DNA of 41,038 bases from Candidatus Desulfarcum epimagneticum (GCA_900659855.1 CAACVI010000013.1:1-41038); one strand, 5' to 3'; positions 23,152-32,182 are shown, counted from the stretch's first letter. Translations and numbers: made by a program. The notes: generated from the letters alone by a model not told the origin.

Positions 23152-23206
23152 GGCGCGGCGCTTGTTTTCGCGCGTGAGGCAAAGCTGCCTTGTCTCGGTT
23201 TTTTCC
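23152..23206. repeat. 55-bp direct repeat, copy 1 (left of the MNT gene)
   Basis: GGCGCGGCGCTTGTTTTCG and CCTTGTCTCGGTTTTTTCC are shared with 23724-23780, with a variable core of about 15 bp. The two copies have the same orientation and bracket the nucleotidyltransferase gene and its promoter. Confidence 0.75.
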
Positions 23207-23251
23207 ATGTGTCCGCCATTGTGATTTCGCGAAAGCCCTGTTTTAATTCTG

Positions 23252-23280
23252 TTGACATTTCTTTTATTTTCAAATATATC
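23252..23280 (+). promoter_or_regulatory. sigma70 promoter of the MNT nucleotidyltransferase gene
   Basis: Perfect TTGACA (23252-23257), 17-bp spacer, TATATC (23275-23280), about 60 bp before the start codon. Confidence 0.7.
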
Positions 23281-23340
23281 TATTGCTTATTAATGGAACC
23301 GGTTGGCTCTGTTTTCTGAAAAAAATAAAATTGTGAACAA

Positions 23341-23664
23341 ATGGCTCAAATCCCTTCTGAAATAAAAAAAACGCTAAAAGAATATGTGGAGAATTTATCC
23401 AGTGAAATAACGGTCCGCTCGGCGATCCTGTTCGGCTCTTACGCGACAGGAGACTGGAAAGCCGACAGCGACATCGATATCGCCATATTCTCCGATTCTT
23501 TTTCCGGAATGGACAGAACGGAAGCCATCGCTTTTCTTCTTGACAAAACCCTTCCATACGACATCGATCTTCAGCCCCTTGCCTTTGAAAACAAAGACCT
23601 TGAAAATTATCGGGACAATCCTTTTGTCCATGAAATTGTCGCTTCCGGGATAAAACTAATGTGA
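23341..23664 (+). CDS. MNT-type minimal nucleotidyltransferase, orphan
   Basis: 107 aa. Pol-beta-like core: AILFGSYATGDWKADSDIDI gives the GSxxxG helix-turn and the DxD metal pair, with a third acidic residue in IDLQPLAF. Such proteins normally act with an adjacent HEPN toxin (MntA/HepT systems), modifying it or tRNA. No HEPN gene is found on either side. There is no clear ribosome site, only an A-rich leader, so initiation may be weak. It lies between two short direct repeats, suggesting acquisition as a small unit. Confidence 0.85.
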   Translation: MAQIPSEIKKTLKEYVENLSSEITVRSAILFGSYATGDWKADSDIDIAIFSDSFSGMDRTEAIAFLLDKTLPYDIDLQPLAFENKDLENYRDNPFVHEIVASGIKLM

Positions 23665-23723
23665 CTTGCGGGGCGGGGTTCAGGTATTATTTTTTCACCC
23701 CGGATTTTATCACCCGCTATCCA

Positions 23724-23780
23724 TCGGCGCGGCGCTTGTTTTCGTGTGTGGGATAAGGCGCCTTGTCTCGGTTTTTTCCC
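23724..23780. repeat. 55-bp direct repeat, copy 2 (right of the MNT gene)
   Basis: Second copy of the 23152-23206 repeat. The rest of 23665-24002 has no convincing gene; a 31-codon minus-strand frame at 23820-23915 was not accepted. Confidence 0.75.
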
Positions 23781-24002
23781 CGGAACGCGTGGATCGACCC
23801 ATTTCGTCAGGTGAAATCCCTACGCATACACCACCTCATCCGCCACGATCGGCCGAAGGCGGGTTTTCAGGGTCTCTTCCAGGTCCCGGCGCATAAGGGT
23901 GATGGTCCGCGGCATATTTTCCCCGGCCCGGCGATTTTTTGTTTGCCTTTCGTTTTTTATTCCTTAACCTCCAACGGCTTTTCCGGGCAGACCTGTGTGG
24001 CG

Positions 24003-24767
24003 TCAAACGCCTCCTGTTTTGAACTTTTTAAGGAAGCCCAAACTGGACAGCGTTCCTTTTTTTTGGGTATAAGCCCGCTCCATGGATATATTTTGGGTTT
24101 CATGGGTTTTGCGCGCCGGCTCATTTTTCCACAGGCAGATATCAGCGCAAACTGACTCATCAATGGCAATGCTGGCGCCCTCGCATTCGATGACGGTGGT
24201 CGGTGAGTTTTGATGCAGTTTTACGGTTGTTCCGGGCCTGATATGCAAACTTTCGAGCTTGTGAAGCCTTTTGTCGTCCCGGCAATTTATGTAGGCGATC
24301 CGCGCCGTCTGGCCGACACTCATTTCAGTGAGTCTCATCACCGAGCTCTCGGCGGTGCGCAGAGAGCTGCGGCAGCAGGACCCGGTCGGGATCGGCATGC
24401 CATGGGGGCACTCGCGGGGATGTCCGAGCAAGGTGCAGATGCTGTTGACAAGGCCGGGATTGGCAATATGCTCAAACTCGCAGGCGCCGGCCTCGAAATC
24501 GCCGCCGAGAACGTCATACACCAGTCTCTCGGCCAGGCGATGGGAACGTATGAGCCGGCGGCCGCATGCTTCGCCATCTTCGGTCAGTGTGATTTCAACT
24601 CCATCATCAGTGACCATGACCATGCCGTCATGGAGGAGGTTTTCGATGAGACTGGAATTAAATTCGTCCCCCATGGCCGTTTTCAGGTCATTCAAAGCGC
24701 TTTGCCCCTTTTCCTTCATATTCCACAGATTTTCTATACATTCGTCCACTTTGATTTTTTTTTCCAC
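24003..24767 (-). CDS. DtxR/MntR-type metal regulator fused to a FeoA domain
   Basis: 254 aa starting at GTG 24767, six bases after AGGAG. Residues 1-75 form the winged helix; 75-130 the DtxR metal-binding/dimer domain, with CEFEHIANPGLVNSIC and GHPRECPHGMPIPTG, the C-x-x-E-H and H-P-xx-C-P-H-G ligands. Residues about 140-215 are an SH3-like FeoA domain (LTEMSVGQTARIAYINCRDD to CLWKNE). A basic tail of about 40 residues follows. It begins 12 bp after feoB, so iron uptake and its sensor are co-transcribed; the FeoA domain may contact FeoB or serve as the regulator's third domain. Feedback repression by Fe(II) is inferred. Confidence 0.88.
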   Translation of the reverse strand: MEKKIKVDECIENLWNMKEKGQSALNDLKTAMGDEFNSSLIENLLHDGMVMVTDDGVEITLTEDGEACGRRLIRSHRLAERLVYDVLGGDFEAGACEFEHIANPGLVNSICTLLGHPRECPHGMPIPTGSCCRSSLRTAESSVMRLTEMSVGQTARIAYINCRDDKRLHKLESLHIRPGTTVKLHQNSPTTVIECEGASIAIDESVCADICLWKNEPARKTHETQNISMERAYTQKKGTLSSLGFLKKFKTGGV

Positions 24768-24779
24768 TGTAAACTCCTA

Positions 24780-26819
24780 TTATAAAATGCGAAGAAGAAT
24801 GCTGTTTAATGATCCTGCCACGATAATTGCGGTGAGGTTGATCGACAAAACCATGACAGTCGCTTTTTTGGGGCCCTGCTCCTTAAAAATGGCGACAATA
24901 TTGGTTAAGCAGGGGATGAACATCATGGTCAGGGCAACGGCGACAATGGTCTGTATGTAATTAAGGCGGCCATTGTTCACAAGTTTGATCAGCATGCCGG
25001 CCGCGGCCTCATGTTTTGCCATGAGGAGGACGAGGACATCAACCATTTCAAGGGGGAAGCCGAGGAATCCGGTGATCACCGGCTTTAACAGTTTTTTTAA
25101 GGCGGTGAGCATTCCGGTCTTATCGGCGATGAAGAGGATGACGGCGGCTGAAATAAAGATAGGCATGGCCTCTTTAAGAAAATCCTGAAGTTTGTGGAAG
25201 GTTTTTCGCAAAACAGGTTTCAGCGGTGGAATGCGCATGGGCGGAAGTTCGAGGATGAAATCGTCTTTCAGGTCGTTTTTTAAAATTTTGTTGAGGGTCA
25301 TGCCGACGGATACCCAGACCACACCCAGAACGGAAAAGGTGATAGCAAGGGCCTTGAGCCCGAGTCCCCCTAAAATACTCATGTTCAGGCCCATTTGCGC
25401 GGCGCAGGGGATACCGAAGGCGATCAGATACACGGCGATGAATTTTTCCTTTTTCGAGCGCAGGGACCGGGTGGCAAGAGTCGCCATGGTCTTGCATCCG
25501 AAGGCCAGGGTGACCGGCAGAATGGCGTTGCCGGTCACCCCGACCCGCGCGGATACTTTCCTGAGCAGAACGCAGAGATTGGGGATGTAGCCTGAATCTT
25601 CGAGCATATTGAAAAGAAAAAAGAAAATGCCAAGGATGGGCAGGACGGTCAAAATCGCGTTGGAGACGCCCAGGGTCAAAATACCGTAATGGCCGATAAG
25701 AAATTCATTGATCATGCCCGGGCCCAACATATGGTTAACCGCGTTTTCCAGGGGAAGCCAGAGCCAGGTGTTGGCAAATGCGGCCAGGCGGTTGGCGACA
25801 TTGACCACCGCAAAAAAAATGACAAGCAAAATGGAAATCATGATGGGCGCCCCGGTGACGGGGTTCCTGCTCCATTTTGCGAATTTTTCAGACTTTCCGA
25901 TAAGGGGCAGTTTTTGTTTTTTAACAATTTTTTCGGTCAGTTCATCCACCCAGAGGGCTCGCCGGTTAATGATTTGCCAGGAGATGTTTCCCTTGTAATG
26001 ATTCCGCGCCGTTTTGACATTTTCGGCGACTTTATCCATGATTTTTTTGCCGAGCTGATCTTCCATCCGCCGGTGCAGATAGGGATCATTGCGAAGAAGC
26101 AGGATGGCGCGTTTCCTTTTGAAATCAAGGTCAGGGGGAAACTCTTCGCATATGGAGGCAATGGCGTCTTCAATGAGATTGCCGTAATGGAGATCGAACT
26201 TGCCCTGACACGCCCGGTTTATGGTCTTTTTTAACTCAGTCGTGCCCGCGCCTCTGACCGCGACCATTTCCAGAACTGGAATGCCCAGGGTTTTCGACAG
26301 AAGCCGGGAGTCGATCCAGGTTCCCTGTCTGGCCGTTTCATCTATGGCGTTCAGGCAGAGGATTAATGGTATATTCAGCTCCATGAGGTCCGCGGTCAGC
26401 GCCAGGGACTGTTTGAGCCTGCTGGCGTCGGCGCATTGGACGATACAGTCCGGTTTTTGGGTTAAGAGCAAATTCCTTACCTGCAGCTCCTCTTCAGAGT
26501 TGACAAACAACCCTTGCAGGCCAGGGGTGTCGATGACTTCATATTGGCGGCCGGAAAGTTCGAACATCCCCCTTTTTTCCTTCAAAGTGGTATTGGGGTA
26601 GTTGCCGCTTTGTGAGTATTTTTGGGTCAGGTTGGTAAAAATATGGCTCTTGCCTGAATTGGGTCTGCCGATGATGGCCACCGTCACAGGTTTGGCAAGG
26701 GATTCGGGGCGGCAGACCCCGTCGCAGGAGGATGGATCACAGGAACACGGCGGCGTTTTCCGCGTGTTGGGCCGCGCGTCTTCCTTCTCATTTTTTTGCT
26801 CTTGGCCGGCTGGAAGCAT
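24780..26819 (-). CDS. feoB: ferrous iron transporter FeoB
   Basis: 679 aa from ATG 26819 (TTGGAG eight bases before); the frame extends to 26837 without a site. The N-terminal extension is cysteine-rich (PCSCDPSSCDGVC, residues 24-36). The GTPase domain has G1 GRPNSGKS, G3 DTPGLQG and G4 NAID. It is followed by the FeoB helical region and two Gate modules with about ten membrane segments, including AFGCKTMATLATR (gate cysteine) and AFGIPCAAQMGLN. It moves Fe(II) across the inner membrane. The N-terminal Cys cluster is not part of ordinary FeoB and could be a metal-delivery or redox motif. FeoA is supplied only as a fusion to the downstream regulator. Confidence 0.93.
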   Translation of the reverse strand: MLPAGQEQKNEKEDARPNTRKTPPCSCDPSSCDGVCRPESLAKPVTVAIIGRPNSGKSHIFTNLTQKYSQSGNYPNTTLKEKRGMFELSGRQYEVIDTPGLQGLFVNSEEELQVRNLLLTQKPDCIVQCADASRLKQSLALTADLMELNIPLILCLNAIDETARQGTWIDSRLLSKTLGIPVLEMVAVRGAGTTELKKTINRACQGKFDLHYGNLIEDAIASICEEFPPDLDFKRKRAILLLRNDPYLHRRMEDQLGKKIMDKVAENVKTARNHYKGNISWQIINRRALWVDELTEKIVKKQKLPLIGKSEKFAKWSRNPVTGAPIMISILLVIFFAVVNVANRLAAFANTWLWLPLENAVNHMLGPGMINEFLIGHYGILTLGVSNAILTVLPILGIFFFLFNMLEDSGYIPNLCVLLRKVSARVGVTGNAILPVTLAFGCKTMATLATRSLRSKKEKFIAVYLIAFGIPCAAQMGLNMSILGGLGLKALAITFSVLGVVWVSVGMTLNKILKNDLKDDFILELPPMRIPPLKPVLRKTFHKLQDFLKEAMPIFISAAVILFIADKTGMLTALKKLLKPVITGFLGFPLEMVDVLVLLMAKHEAAAGMLIKLVNNGRLNYIQTIVAVALTMMFIPCLTNIVAIFKEQGPKKATVMVLSINLTAIIVAGSLNSILLRIL

Positions 26820-26847
26820 GGTTGATTCTCCAATCATTTTATTTTAT

Positions 26848-26905
26848 TCGCGGCGTTGCAAAAAAAACCCCGCGTTTTGCAGGTCGAATTTTTACGAGTT
26901 TATCA
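26848..26905 (+). repeat. partial intergenic element, copy 2, with the TTTTTACGAGTTTATCA motif
   Basis: GCGGCGTTGCAAAAAAAACC is followed by GCAGGTCGAATTTTTACGAG and TTTATCA (motif 26889-26905). It corresponds to the ends of the 12426-12575 element with the centre deleted. It overlaps the stop of the M16C protease gene by a few bases. Confidence 0.65.
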
Positions 26906-29900
26906 AATTTTAAATATTTTTAAAGGTTTCTTCCCCAACGCCTTATTGGCCTTTGCCAACTGTTTTTCCCCGGATATGACGGCCGTGTCTCCGAAGGCGT
27001 CACCGGCGAAGTGGCGGCCGGCGGCTTTAAGTATTTGGCGGCGGTCCAGGGACAGGAGTCGCTCCTTGAAGGCGGCGCGCATGTCGTCTGTGAGGGACAC
27101 CCTTTGGCGGTTGAACGCCCGGATGGCCGCGGGTCCCGGGGGATGGGGTTTTTCCGTTTCCGAGCAGACCTGGAGAATGCCCTCCTTGACGTTTTGTTCG
27201 GTGTAGTTACCGGCGCGTATGAATTCCCGCGCCTTTTCATACACCTCCAGGGTGGCGACGATGTGAGGATCGCGGTAGGACGCGAAACTGAACACCCCGT
27301 TTTCGCCGTCGTAACGGGCGAAGCCGCCGTAGGCGCCGCCTTTTTCCCGGATTTCCCGGTGGAGAAAAAGGGAGCGCAGCATTTTGCTGATGACCGAAAG
27401 CGCGGGCGCGTCCTCATGGCCCATGCGCGGGACCGGGAAGGACTGGGCCACAAAGGACACGGCCGAGGAGGTCTGCCAGCCCTCAAAGGCGGGCCCGCCG
27501 GTCTCCGGGGCTGGAATCTCATGGGGCCCGGCCCCGGAGGAGGCGGGCAGATTTCCGTAAAGGCCCCACACCCGGGGCGCGGCCTTTTCAAGCGCCGGTT
27601 CCTGAGCGGCCAGGGCCATTTCAAAGCGCTCCCGGGACAAAACGCGCGCCCCGATTTGTGAAAGCTTTCGCGCCAGGGACGCCAGGTCCTTCTCCCCCGG
27701 GTTTTGGGCGATTTTTTTCAAAAATTTAAGCTGGGACACCCCGCTCCATGTCTCTCCCAGGGCCAGGGCCGGGGAAAAGCGTCGGGCCGACAGGGAGATG
27801 GCCCGGATATGTCCGCCTTCCAGAAGGGCGGCCTCCTTCATGGCCCGGTATTGGGACAGCAGGTTTTTCAGTCGGGCGTGGTCGTCGAAAGAGTATTCCA
27901 AAAAAAGCGCTTCCAGAGTGTCGAACATGTCCGGAATTTTTCTCTCCAGGCATTTGCCGCCGACCCCGGCCAGGGGAAGGCAGGCGCCGGTTTCGTCAAA
28001 CCGGGACCGGGCCGAGGCCGAAAGTCCCATTCCCCCGGAGCACGCCTCGATTTTTTGGGCCATCTGGGCGTAGTCCAGACGTCTTGTCCCGCACCGGGGC
28101 AGGGCGAAGCAGAAAAAGGGGGCCAGGGGAAGAAGGGTTTCGGGCAGGGCGCCGCCCCCCTCCGGGTGGCTGAAAGAGGCGGAGCCGTGGAAATAAAGGA
28201 TCCCGGAAGTCGGGCGGTTGTAATAATAAACCGGGGCGTTTTCTTCTTTGGCCTTAAACGTCCCGGGCGCCCAGACCGGACCCGAGGCGTCGGGGAGGAT
28301 GATTTCCACGGATTTTTTAATATCGGACAGCGCCATGTCCGGAAGCAGGGAGATGTCCTCGGGCTCTTCCTGTCGTTTCTGAAGGGCCCGGGCGTCTTTT
28401 TGGATTTTTTCAATATCGGCCGGCGTCAGTTGTTTTCGGATTTTCTCCAGGGCCGCGGCGGTTTGTTCGTTTTCTTTTTTCTCCTTTTCCCGGTCCGGCG
28501 CCAGGACGAACAGGGTCCGGTGGGGATTGTCGATGAAATGGGTCCGGATTTTTTCCTCCAGAAAACCCCCGGAAAGCGCCTTCTCCCGGAGCCGGTCGAA
28601 TCCGGAAGCCAGCGAGGACAGGGGGTCGCCGCCGTGAAACCACGCGCCGGATATTTTTAAAAGCAGTTGGATCCCGTGGGGATAGGGAACGCCTTTCACC
28701 TCTTTTTGGTGAAACTCCATCTGGTGAAGGGCCGACTCCGCCATTTCGCGGTCGATTCCGCCGTCGGCCAGGCCCTTTAAGGTTTTGAATACCGTCTCTT
28801 CGATTTCAGGCGCGTCGGATGGGTCCACGTCTTTTAATCCGCACACGAAGATGGCGTCCCGGCTGTCGCAGTCCAGACCGGCGGCGTCGCATAAATCCGA
28901 GCCCAGCCCCAGGTCGATGAGGGCCTTTCGCAAAGGGGAGGCGGCGTTGCCCATCAGAATCCGGTTGAGCAGTTTGAGGGCCGGGATTTCAGACGCGTCG
29001 GTGATGTCGGCCGTGAGCCAGGCCACGCAGACCTGGCATTTTTTCTTTTCGTCCTCGTTTGGCGCCAGGGGATAGAAATAGAGGCTTTCCCGGGGCGCGT
29101 CCCACCGGGGCTGGGGCGCCACATCGGTTCCGGCGTCGGCGAAATCGAACTTTTCAAGCGCGTGATCGTGGATGAACTTTAGCGTTTCTTCCAAAGGAAA
29201 ATCGCCGTAGGTGAAGAAAAACGAGTTTCCCGGGTGGTAGTGGCGTCGGTGAAAGCGCCTCAGCGCCTCGTGGGAAAGGTTGGGGATCTCGGCGGGGTCC
29301 CCGCCGGAGTTGAAGCGGTACACGCTGTCCGGGAAAAGGGCGTTTAAAAGGGACCGCGACATGACCTGGGGGGGAGAGGACATGGCGCCTTTCATCTCGT
29401 TGTACACCACGCCTTTGTAAACCGTTTTTTGCGGAGCGGGGCCCTCGAATTCCAGGCGTCGCCCCTCCTGTTTGAAACTCAGCCCGTCGATGAGGGGGAA
29501 AAAAACCGAGTCCAGGTACACGGCCATGAGGTTGAAGTAGTCCTTTGGGTTTTGGGTGGCGAAGGGATACATGGTCCAGTCCGAGGAGGTGAAGGCGTTC
29601 ATGAAGGTGTTCACGCTTCGTTTGAGCATGGAGAAAAACGGGTCCCGGACCGGAAATTTTTCCGACCCGCACAAAACCGTGTGCTCCAGGATGTGGGCCA
29701 CGCCGGTGGAGTCGGACGGGGTGGTTTTAAACGCCGCCGCGAACACGTTTTCCGGGTCCTTTGAGGCGATGTGGATGTGCCGGGCGCCGGTTTTCTCATG
29801 CTCAAGCTCATGGAAAACCAGGTCCATCTCCAAAACGGGCTCGGAGCGTTTGACCGTGTGGCCGTGGATGGAGCGCCCGGGGCGAAGAAGGGAAAGGGGA

Positions 29901-29920
29901 TTTTTTTCCTGTGGGATCAT
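26903..29920 (-). CDS. M16C zinc metalloprotease (presequence protease/insulinase family)
   Basis: 1005 aa, full family length. The inverted zinc motif HILEH is at residues 76-80 (STGVAHILEHTVLCGSEKFP), with the distal Glu in VVYNEMKGAMSS. The following block RDPFFSMLKRSVNTFMNAFT and DWTMYPFATQNPKDYFNL is highly typical of PreP/Cym1-type M16C proteases. The central M16C-associated helical region (about 460-700) and the C-terminal inactive half with GGAYGGFARYDGENGVFSFA are present. It degrades short unfolded peptides inside a closed chamber; with no signal peptide it should be cytoplasmic. Transcribed alone. Confidence 0.93.
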   Translation of the reverse strand: MIPQEKNPLSLLRPGRSIHGHTVKRSEPVLEMDLVFHELEHEKTGARHIHIASKDPENVFAAAFKTTPSDSTGVAHILEHTVLCGSEKFPVRDPFFSMLKRSVNTFMNAFTSSDWTMYPFATQNPKDYFNLMAVYLDSVFFPLIDGLSFKQEGRRLEFEGPAPQKTVYKGVVYNEMKGAMSSPPQVMSRSLLNALFPDSVYRFNSGGDPAEIPNLSHEALRRFHRRHYHPGNSFFFTYGDFPLEETLKFIHDHALEKFDFADAGTDVAPQPRWDAPRESLYFYPLAPNEDEKKKCQVCVAWLTADITDASEIPALKLLNRILMGNAASPLRKALIDLGLGSDLCDAAGLDCDSRDAIFVCGLKDVDPSDAPEIEETVFKTLKGLADGGIDREMAESALHQMEFHQKEVKGVPYPHGIQLLLKISGAWFHGGDPLSSLASGFDRLREKALSGGFLEEKIRTHFIDNPHRTLFVLAPDREKEKKENEQTAAALEKIRKQLTPADIEKIQKDARALQKRQEEPEDISLLPDMALSDIKKSVEIILPDASGPVWAPGTFKAKEENAPVYYYNRPTSGILYFHGSASFSHPEGGGALPETLLPLAPFFCFALPRCGTRRLDYAQMAQKIEACSGGMGLSASARSRFDETGACLPLAGVGGKCLERKIPDMFDTLEALFLEYSFDDHARLKNLLSQYRAMKEAALLEGGHIRAISLSARRFSPALALGETWSGVSQLKFLKKIAQNPGEKDLASLARKLSQIGARVLSRERFEMALAAQEPALEKAAPRVWGLYGNLPASSGAGPHEIPAPETGGPAFEGWQTSSAVSFVAQSFPVPRMGHEDAPALSVISKMLRSLFLHREIREKGGAYGGFARYDGENGVFSFASYRDPHIVATLEVYEKAREFIRAGNYTEQNVKEGILQVCSETEKPHPPGPAAIRAFNRQRVSLTDDMRAAFKERLLSLDRRQILKAAGRHFAGDAFGDTAVISGEKQLAKANKALGKKPLKIFKI

Positions 29921-30011
29921 GGCGATCGTCGGGTTCCTTTGTTCCGGTTTTTGTTTTTTTTAAACAGGGTCTCAGGTTTCGCTCAAAAATTAATTATTTT
30001 TCAGCGGGCGC

Positions 30012-30368
30012 TTACGCCTTTATGTACACGCCGCGCTCCTGGGCCCGGATTCTTTTGGACGACGTGAGGCGAAAGATGACATTCCGAAGTTTCTTTTCCG
30101 GAAATTCCGTTTTTTCCATGATCTCGGCAAAGGTGATTTCGCCCGGCGCGCTGTTGACGATGTCCGCCACGATATCCGAGGCCGGGACGGCGCCTTTTCT
30201 TTTCCGGGGGGCCGATTTGGGGGCGGCGCCGGTTTTTTTCATGAGCTTTTCCATCCGGTCCAGCCGGGTGATGAGTTTTTCAATGTCTTTTTTGGTGCAG
30301 AGTTGATAGTTTTTGATGAAAAATTTCACCATGGCGTCGAATGTGACGCTTTTTCCTTTTCTGGGCAT
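30012..30368 (-). CDS. hypothetical protein, possible winged-helix DNA-binding
   Basis: 118 aa. A basic N-terminus (MPRKGKSVTFDAMVKFFIKN) and helical region with IEKLITRLDRMEKLMKK that could be a coiled coil (about residues 28-46) are followed by a Lys/Pro-rich linker. The C-terminal SDIVADIVNSAPGEITFAEI leads to FPEKKLRNVIFRLTSSKRIR, with the look of a small winged helix. No family could be named. It lies 63 bp downstream of the sigma54 activator and could be co-transcribed with it. Confidence 0.65.
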   Translation of the reverse strand: MPRKGKSVTFDAMVKFFIKNYQLCTKKDIEKLITRLDRMEKLMKKTGAAPKSAPRKRKGAVPASDIVADIVNSAPGEITFAEIMEKTEFPEKKLRNVIFRLTSSKRIRAQERGVYIKA

Positions 30369-30431
30369 GTCTGGGTCCTCCTGAAAATGTTGGGTTGTGG
30401 ATGGTTTTACGTAAGATTTCGTCCCCGCGCG

Positions 30432-31766
30432 TCATTCCCCGGTCTCATCCGGCCGGGCCGCCAGAAACCGGTACAGGGTGGCGCGGGACACCCCCATGAG
30501 CCGGGCCGCGGCGGCCTTGTTGCCCCCGGTCTGGGTCAGCGCCTTTGAGACGATTTCGGCGTCGAGTTTTTTCAAAGGCCCCCGTCTTTTCCCCCCCGCG
30601 GGTCCCGGTCCGGACAGCTCCATGGGAAGATGCCGGGGCCGGATGACCCCGCCGCCGGATTTGACGATGGCGAACATCATGGCGTTTTGCAATTCCCGGA
30701 CGTTTCCCGGCCAGGGGTGATCCATCATTCGGGAAAGGGCCTCGGGGCTGATGAGAAATTCCCCGGTCTTTCCGCCGTCCCCCGCGCCCGAGCCCGCCCG
30801 GCTTAAGAAATGCGCCGCCAGAAGGGGGATGTCGTTTTTCCTCTGTCTTAAGGGCGGAAGATGGATGGGGATGACGTTTAAGCGGTAATACAAATCTTCC
30901 CGGAACCGTCCGGCCGCCGCCTCTTTTTTGATGTCTTTGTTCGAGGCGCTGATGACCCGGGCGTTGACGGACAAGGCGCCCTCGCCGCCGACCTTTTCAA
31001 AGGTCCCCTCCTGGAGAAAGCGAAGCAGTTTGACCTGGACCTTCAAAGACAGCTCGGCCACCTCGTCCAGGAAAATGACGCCGCCCCGGGCCAGCTCAAA
31101 GCGGCCTTTTTTGTCCCGCACGGCGCCGGAAAAGGCCCCCCGGACATGGCCGAACAGCTCGCTTTCAATGAGGGTCTCGGGAAGCGCCCCGCAGTTGATG
31201 GGAACAAAGGGGGCGGCGGCCCGGGGGCTTTGGGAATGGATGGCCGCCGCCGTCAGCTCTTTCCCGGTCCCCGTCTCCCCGGAGATGTGAACGGGATAAT
31301 CGTAACGGGCCACATCGCTGATCTGCTGAAAAAGCCGGAGCATCCGGATGTCTTGGCCCACGATGCCGGCGAAAGGGCCCGGGCGGGAGGCTTTTTCCCG
31401 CAGGCCCATGATTTCGGCGATGTCGGAAAACGAGGCCAGCGCCCCGGTGACGCGCCCCTTGTCGTCTTTCATGGGGGTGATGGATATCTCGATGTGTTTC
31501 GTCTCCCCGTTTTGGGCCAAAAGGACGGATGGATACTCGGAGCGCCCGCGGTCTTGGCCGTCATCGCAAAAAGAGCAGGCCTCGCCGCACAGGGGAGCGC
31601 CGAACGCCTCGTGACAGTCCCGCCCCAGGACTTCCTTGCGGGAAAGGCCGGTGATTTCCTCGGCTTTTTTGTTGAAAAAAAAGATTTTCCGGTCCCGGTC
31701 ATGGGCGATGACGCCTTCCCTCAGGTTGTCGAGAATATGCTCCAGCGTTTTGGGATCAAATTTCAT
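30432..31766 (-). CDS. PAS-domain sigma54-dependent transcriptional activator
   Basis: 444 aa from ATG 31766; longer frames to 31967 lack a site. PAS domain about residues 5-125, containing a cysteine cluster C51, C60, C64, C67 that could hold a metal or Fe-S/redox sensor. AAA+ domain from about 135: GETGTGKE (Walker A), GHVRGAFSGAVRDKKG (GAFTGA loop variant), GGVIFLDEVAEL (Walker B) and FREDLYYRLNVIPI. C-terminal Fis-type helix-turn-helix TGGNKAAAARLMGVSRATLY. It lies divergently upstream of the oxygen-defence genes, so it may activate them or a nearby sigma54 promoter; the direct target is not shown. Confidence 0.92.
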   Translation of the reverse strand: MKFDPKTLEHILDNLREGVIAHDRDRKIFFFNKKAEEITGLSRKEVLGRDCHEAFGAPLCGEACSFCDDGQDRGRSEYPSVLLAQNGETKHIEISITPMKDDKGRVTGALASFSDIAEIMGLREKASRPGPFAGIVGQDIRMLRLFQQISDVARYDYPVHISGETGTGKELTAAAIHSQSPRAAAPFVPINCGALPETLIESELFGHVRGAFSGAVRDKKGRFELARGGVIFLDEVAELSLKVQVKLLRFLQEGTFEKVGGEGALSVNARVISASNKDIKKEAAAGRFREDLYYRLNVIPIHLPPLRQRKNDIPLLAAHFLSRAGSGAGDGGKTGEFLISPEALSRMMDHPWPGNVRELQNAMMFAIVKSGGGVIRPRHLPMELSGPGPAGGKRRGPLKKLDAEIVSKALTQTGGNKAAAARLMGVSRATLYRFLAARPDETGE

Positions 31767-31914
31767 GCTCGGCGCCTCTTTCCAGCCGTCACAGTCTTCC
31801 GGACGGGTTCCCCCCGCGCTTTGTCTCATGGAAAAGCCCATGAGTATTTGATTTTCAGGCGGGTTTGGCCCGCCATAATAGAGTAAAACGCCCTTGAGGT
31901 CAATAAAACATTTA

Positions 31915-31956
31915 TGTGTCATGAAACATATCTGTCTCATTTTTTTAAAAGACACA
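31915..31956. promoter_or_regulatory. candidate operator repeats between the regulator and the oxygen-defence genes
   Basis: TGTGTCATGA (31915-31924) and TGTCTCAT (31933-31940) form an imperfect direct repeat; GACACA (31951-31956) is the inverse of TGTGTC. Such TGTC/GACA dyads are common binding sites for Fis-type activators, but there is no direct evidence here. The rest of 31767-32120 has only small GC hairpins (for example 31859-31875). Confidence 0.35.
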
Positions 31957-32120
31957 GGGAGGCACAAAGATTATAAGCATTATCAGGGGGTTGAAAAAAA
32001 CGCCCCGAAGGCGCCGGACGCCGGCGTCTCGGGAACAGGGGCCCGGGCGATCCCGAAGGCGCCGGGGGAGGGCCTGCAATACGCCGGGATTTCATGGAAT
32101 ATTTTTTTTCTTTTTTCTCC

Positions 32121-32149
32121 TTGACCGTGGCGCCGTATTTGCATATATT
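32121..32149 (+). promoter_or_regulatory. sigma70-type promoter of the oxygen-defence cluster
   Basis: TTGACC (32121-32126), 17-bp spacer, TATATT (32144-32149). It lies about 80 bp before the small GTG gene and 380 bp before rubrerythrin. Confidence 0.7.
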
Positions 32150-32158
32150 AAGTGTTAT

Positions 32159-32182
32159 TTATGAAAAAAATTATATTCATAA
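32159..32182. promoter_or_regulatory. palindrome just downstream of the promoter, candidate operator
   Basis: TTATGAA (32159-32165) and TTCATAA (32176-32182) form a perfect 7-bp inverted repeat with a 10-bp AT-rich spacer, starting 10 bp after the -10 box. The position would suit a repressor of the PerR/Fur type, though spacing differs from a standard box. Confidence 0.4.

Noticed and set aside
23820-23915. 31-codon minus-strand frame starting MPRTITLMRRDLEETLK
   Set aside because: Plausible composition but no ribosome site and no recognisable family; may be the end of a lost gene.
27704-28660. Plus-strand frame of 318 codons
   Set aside because: Antisense to the M16C protease, which is full length with all motifs.
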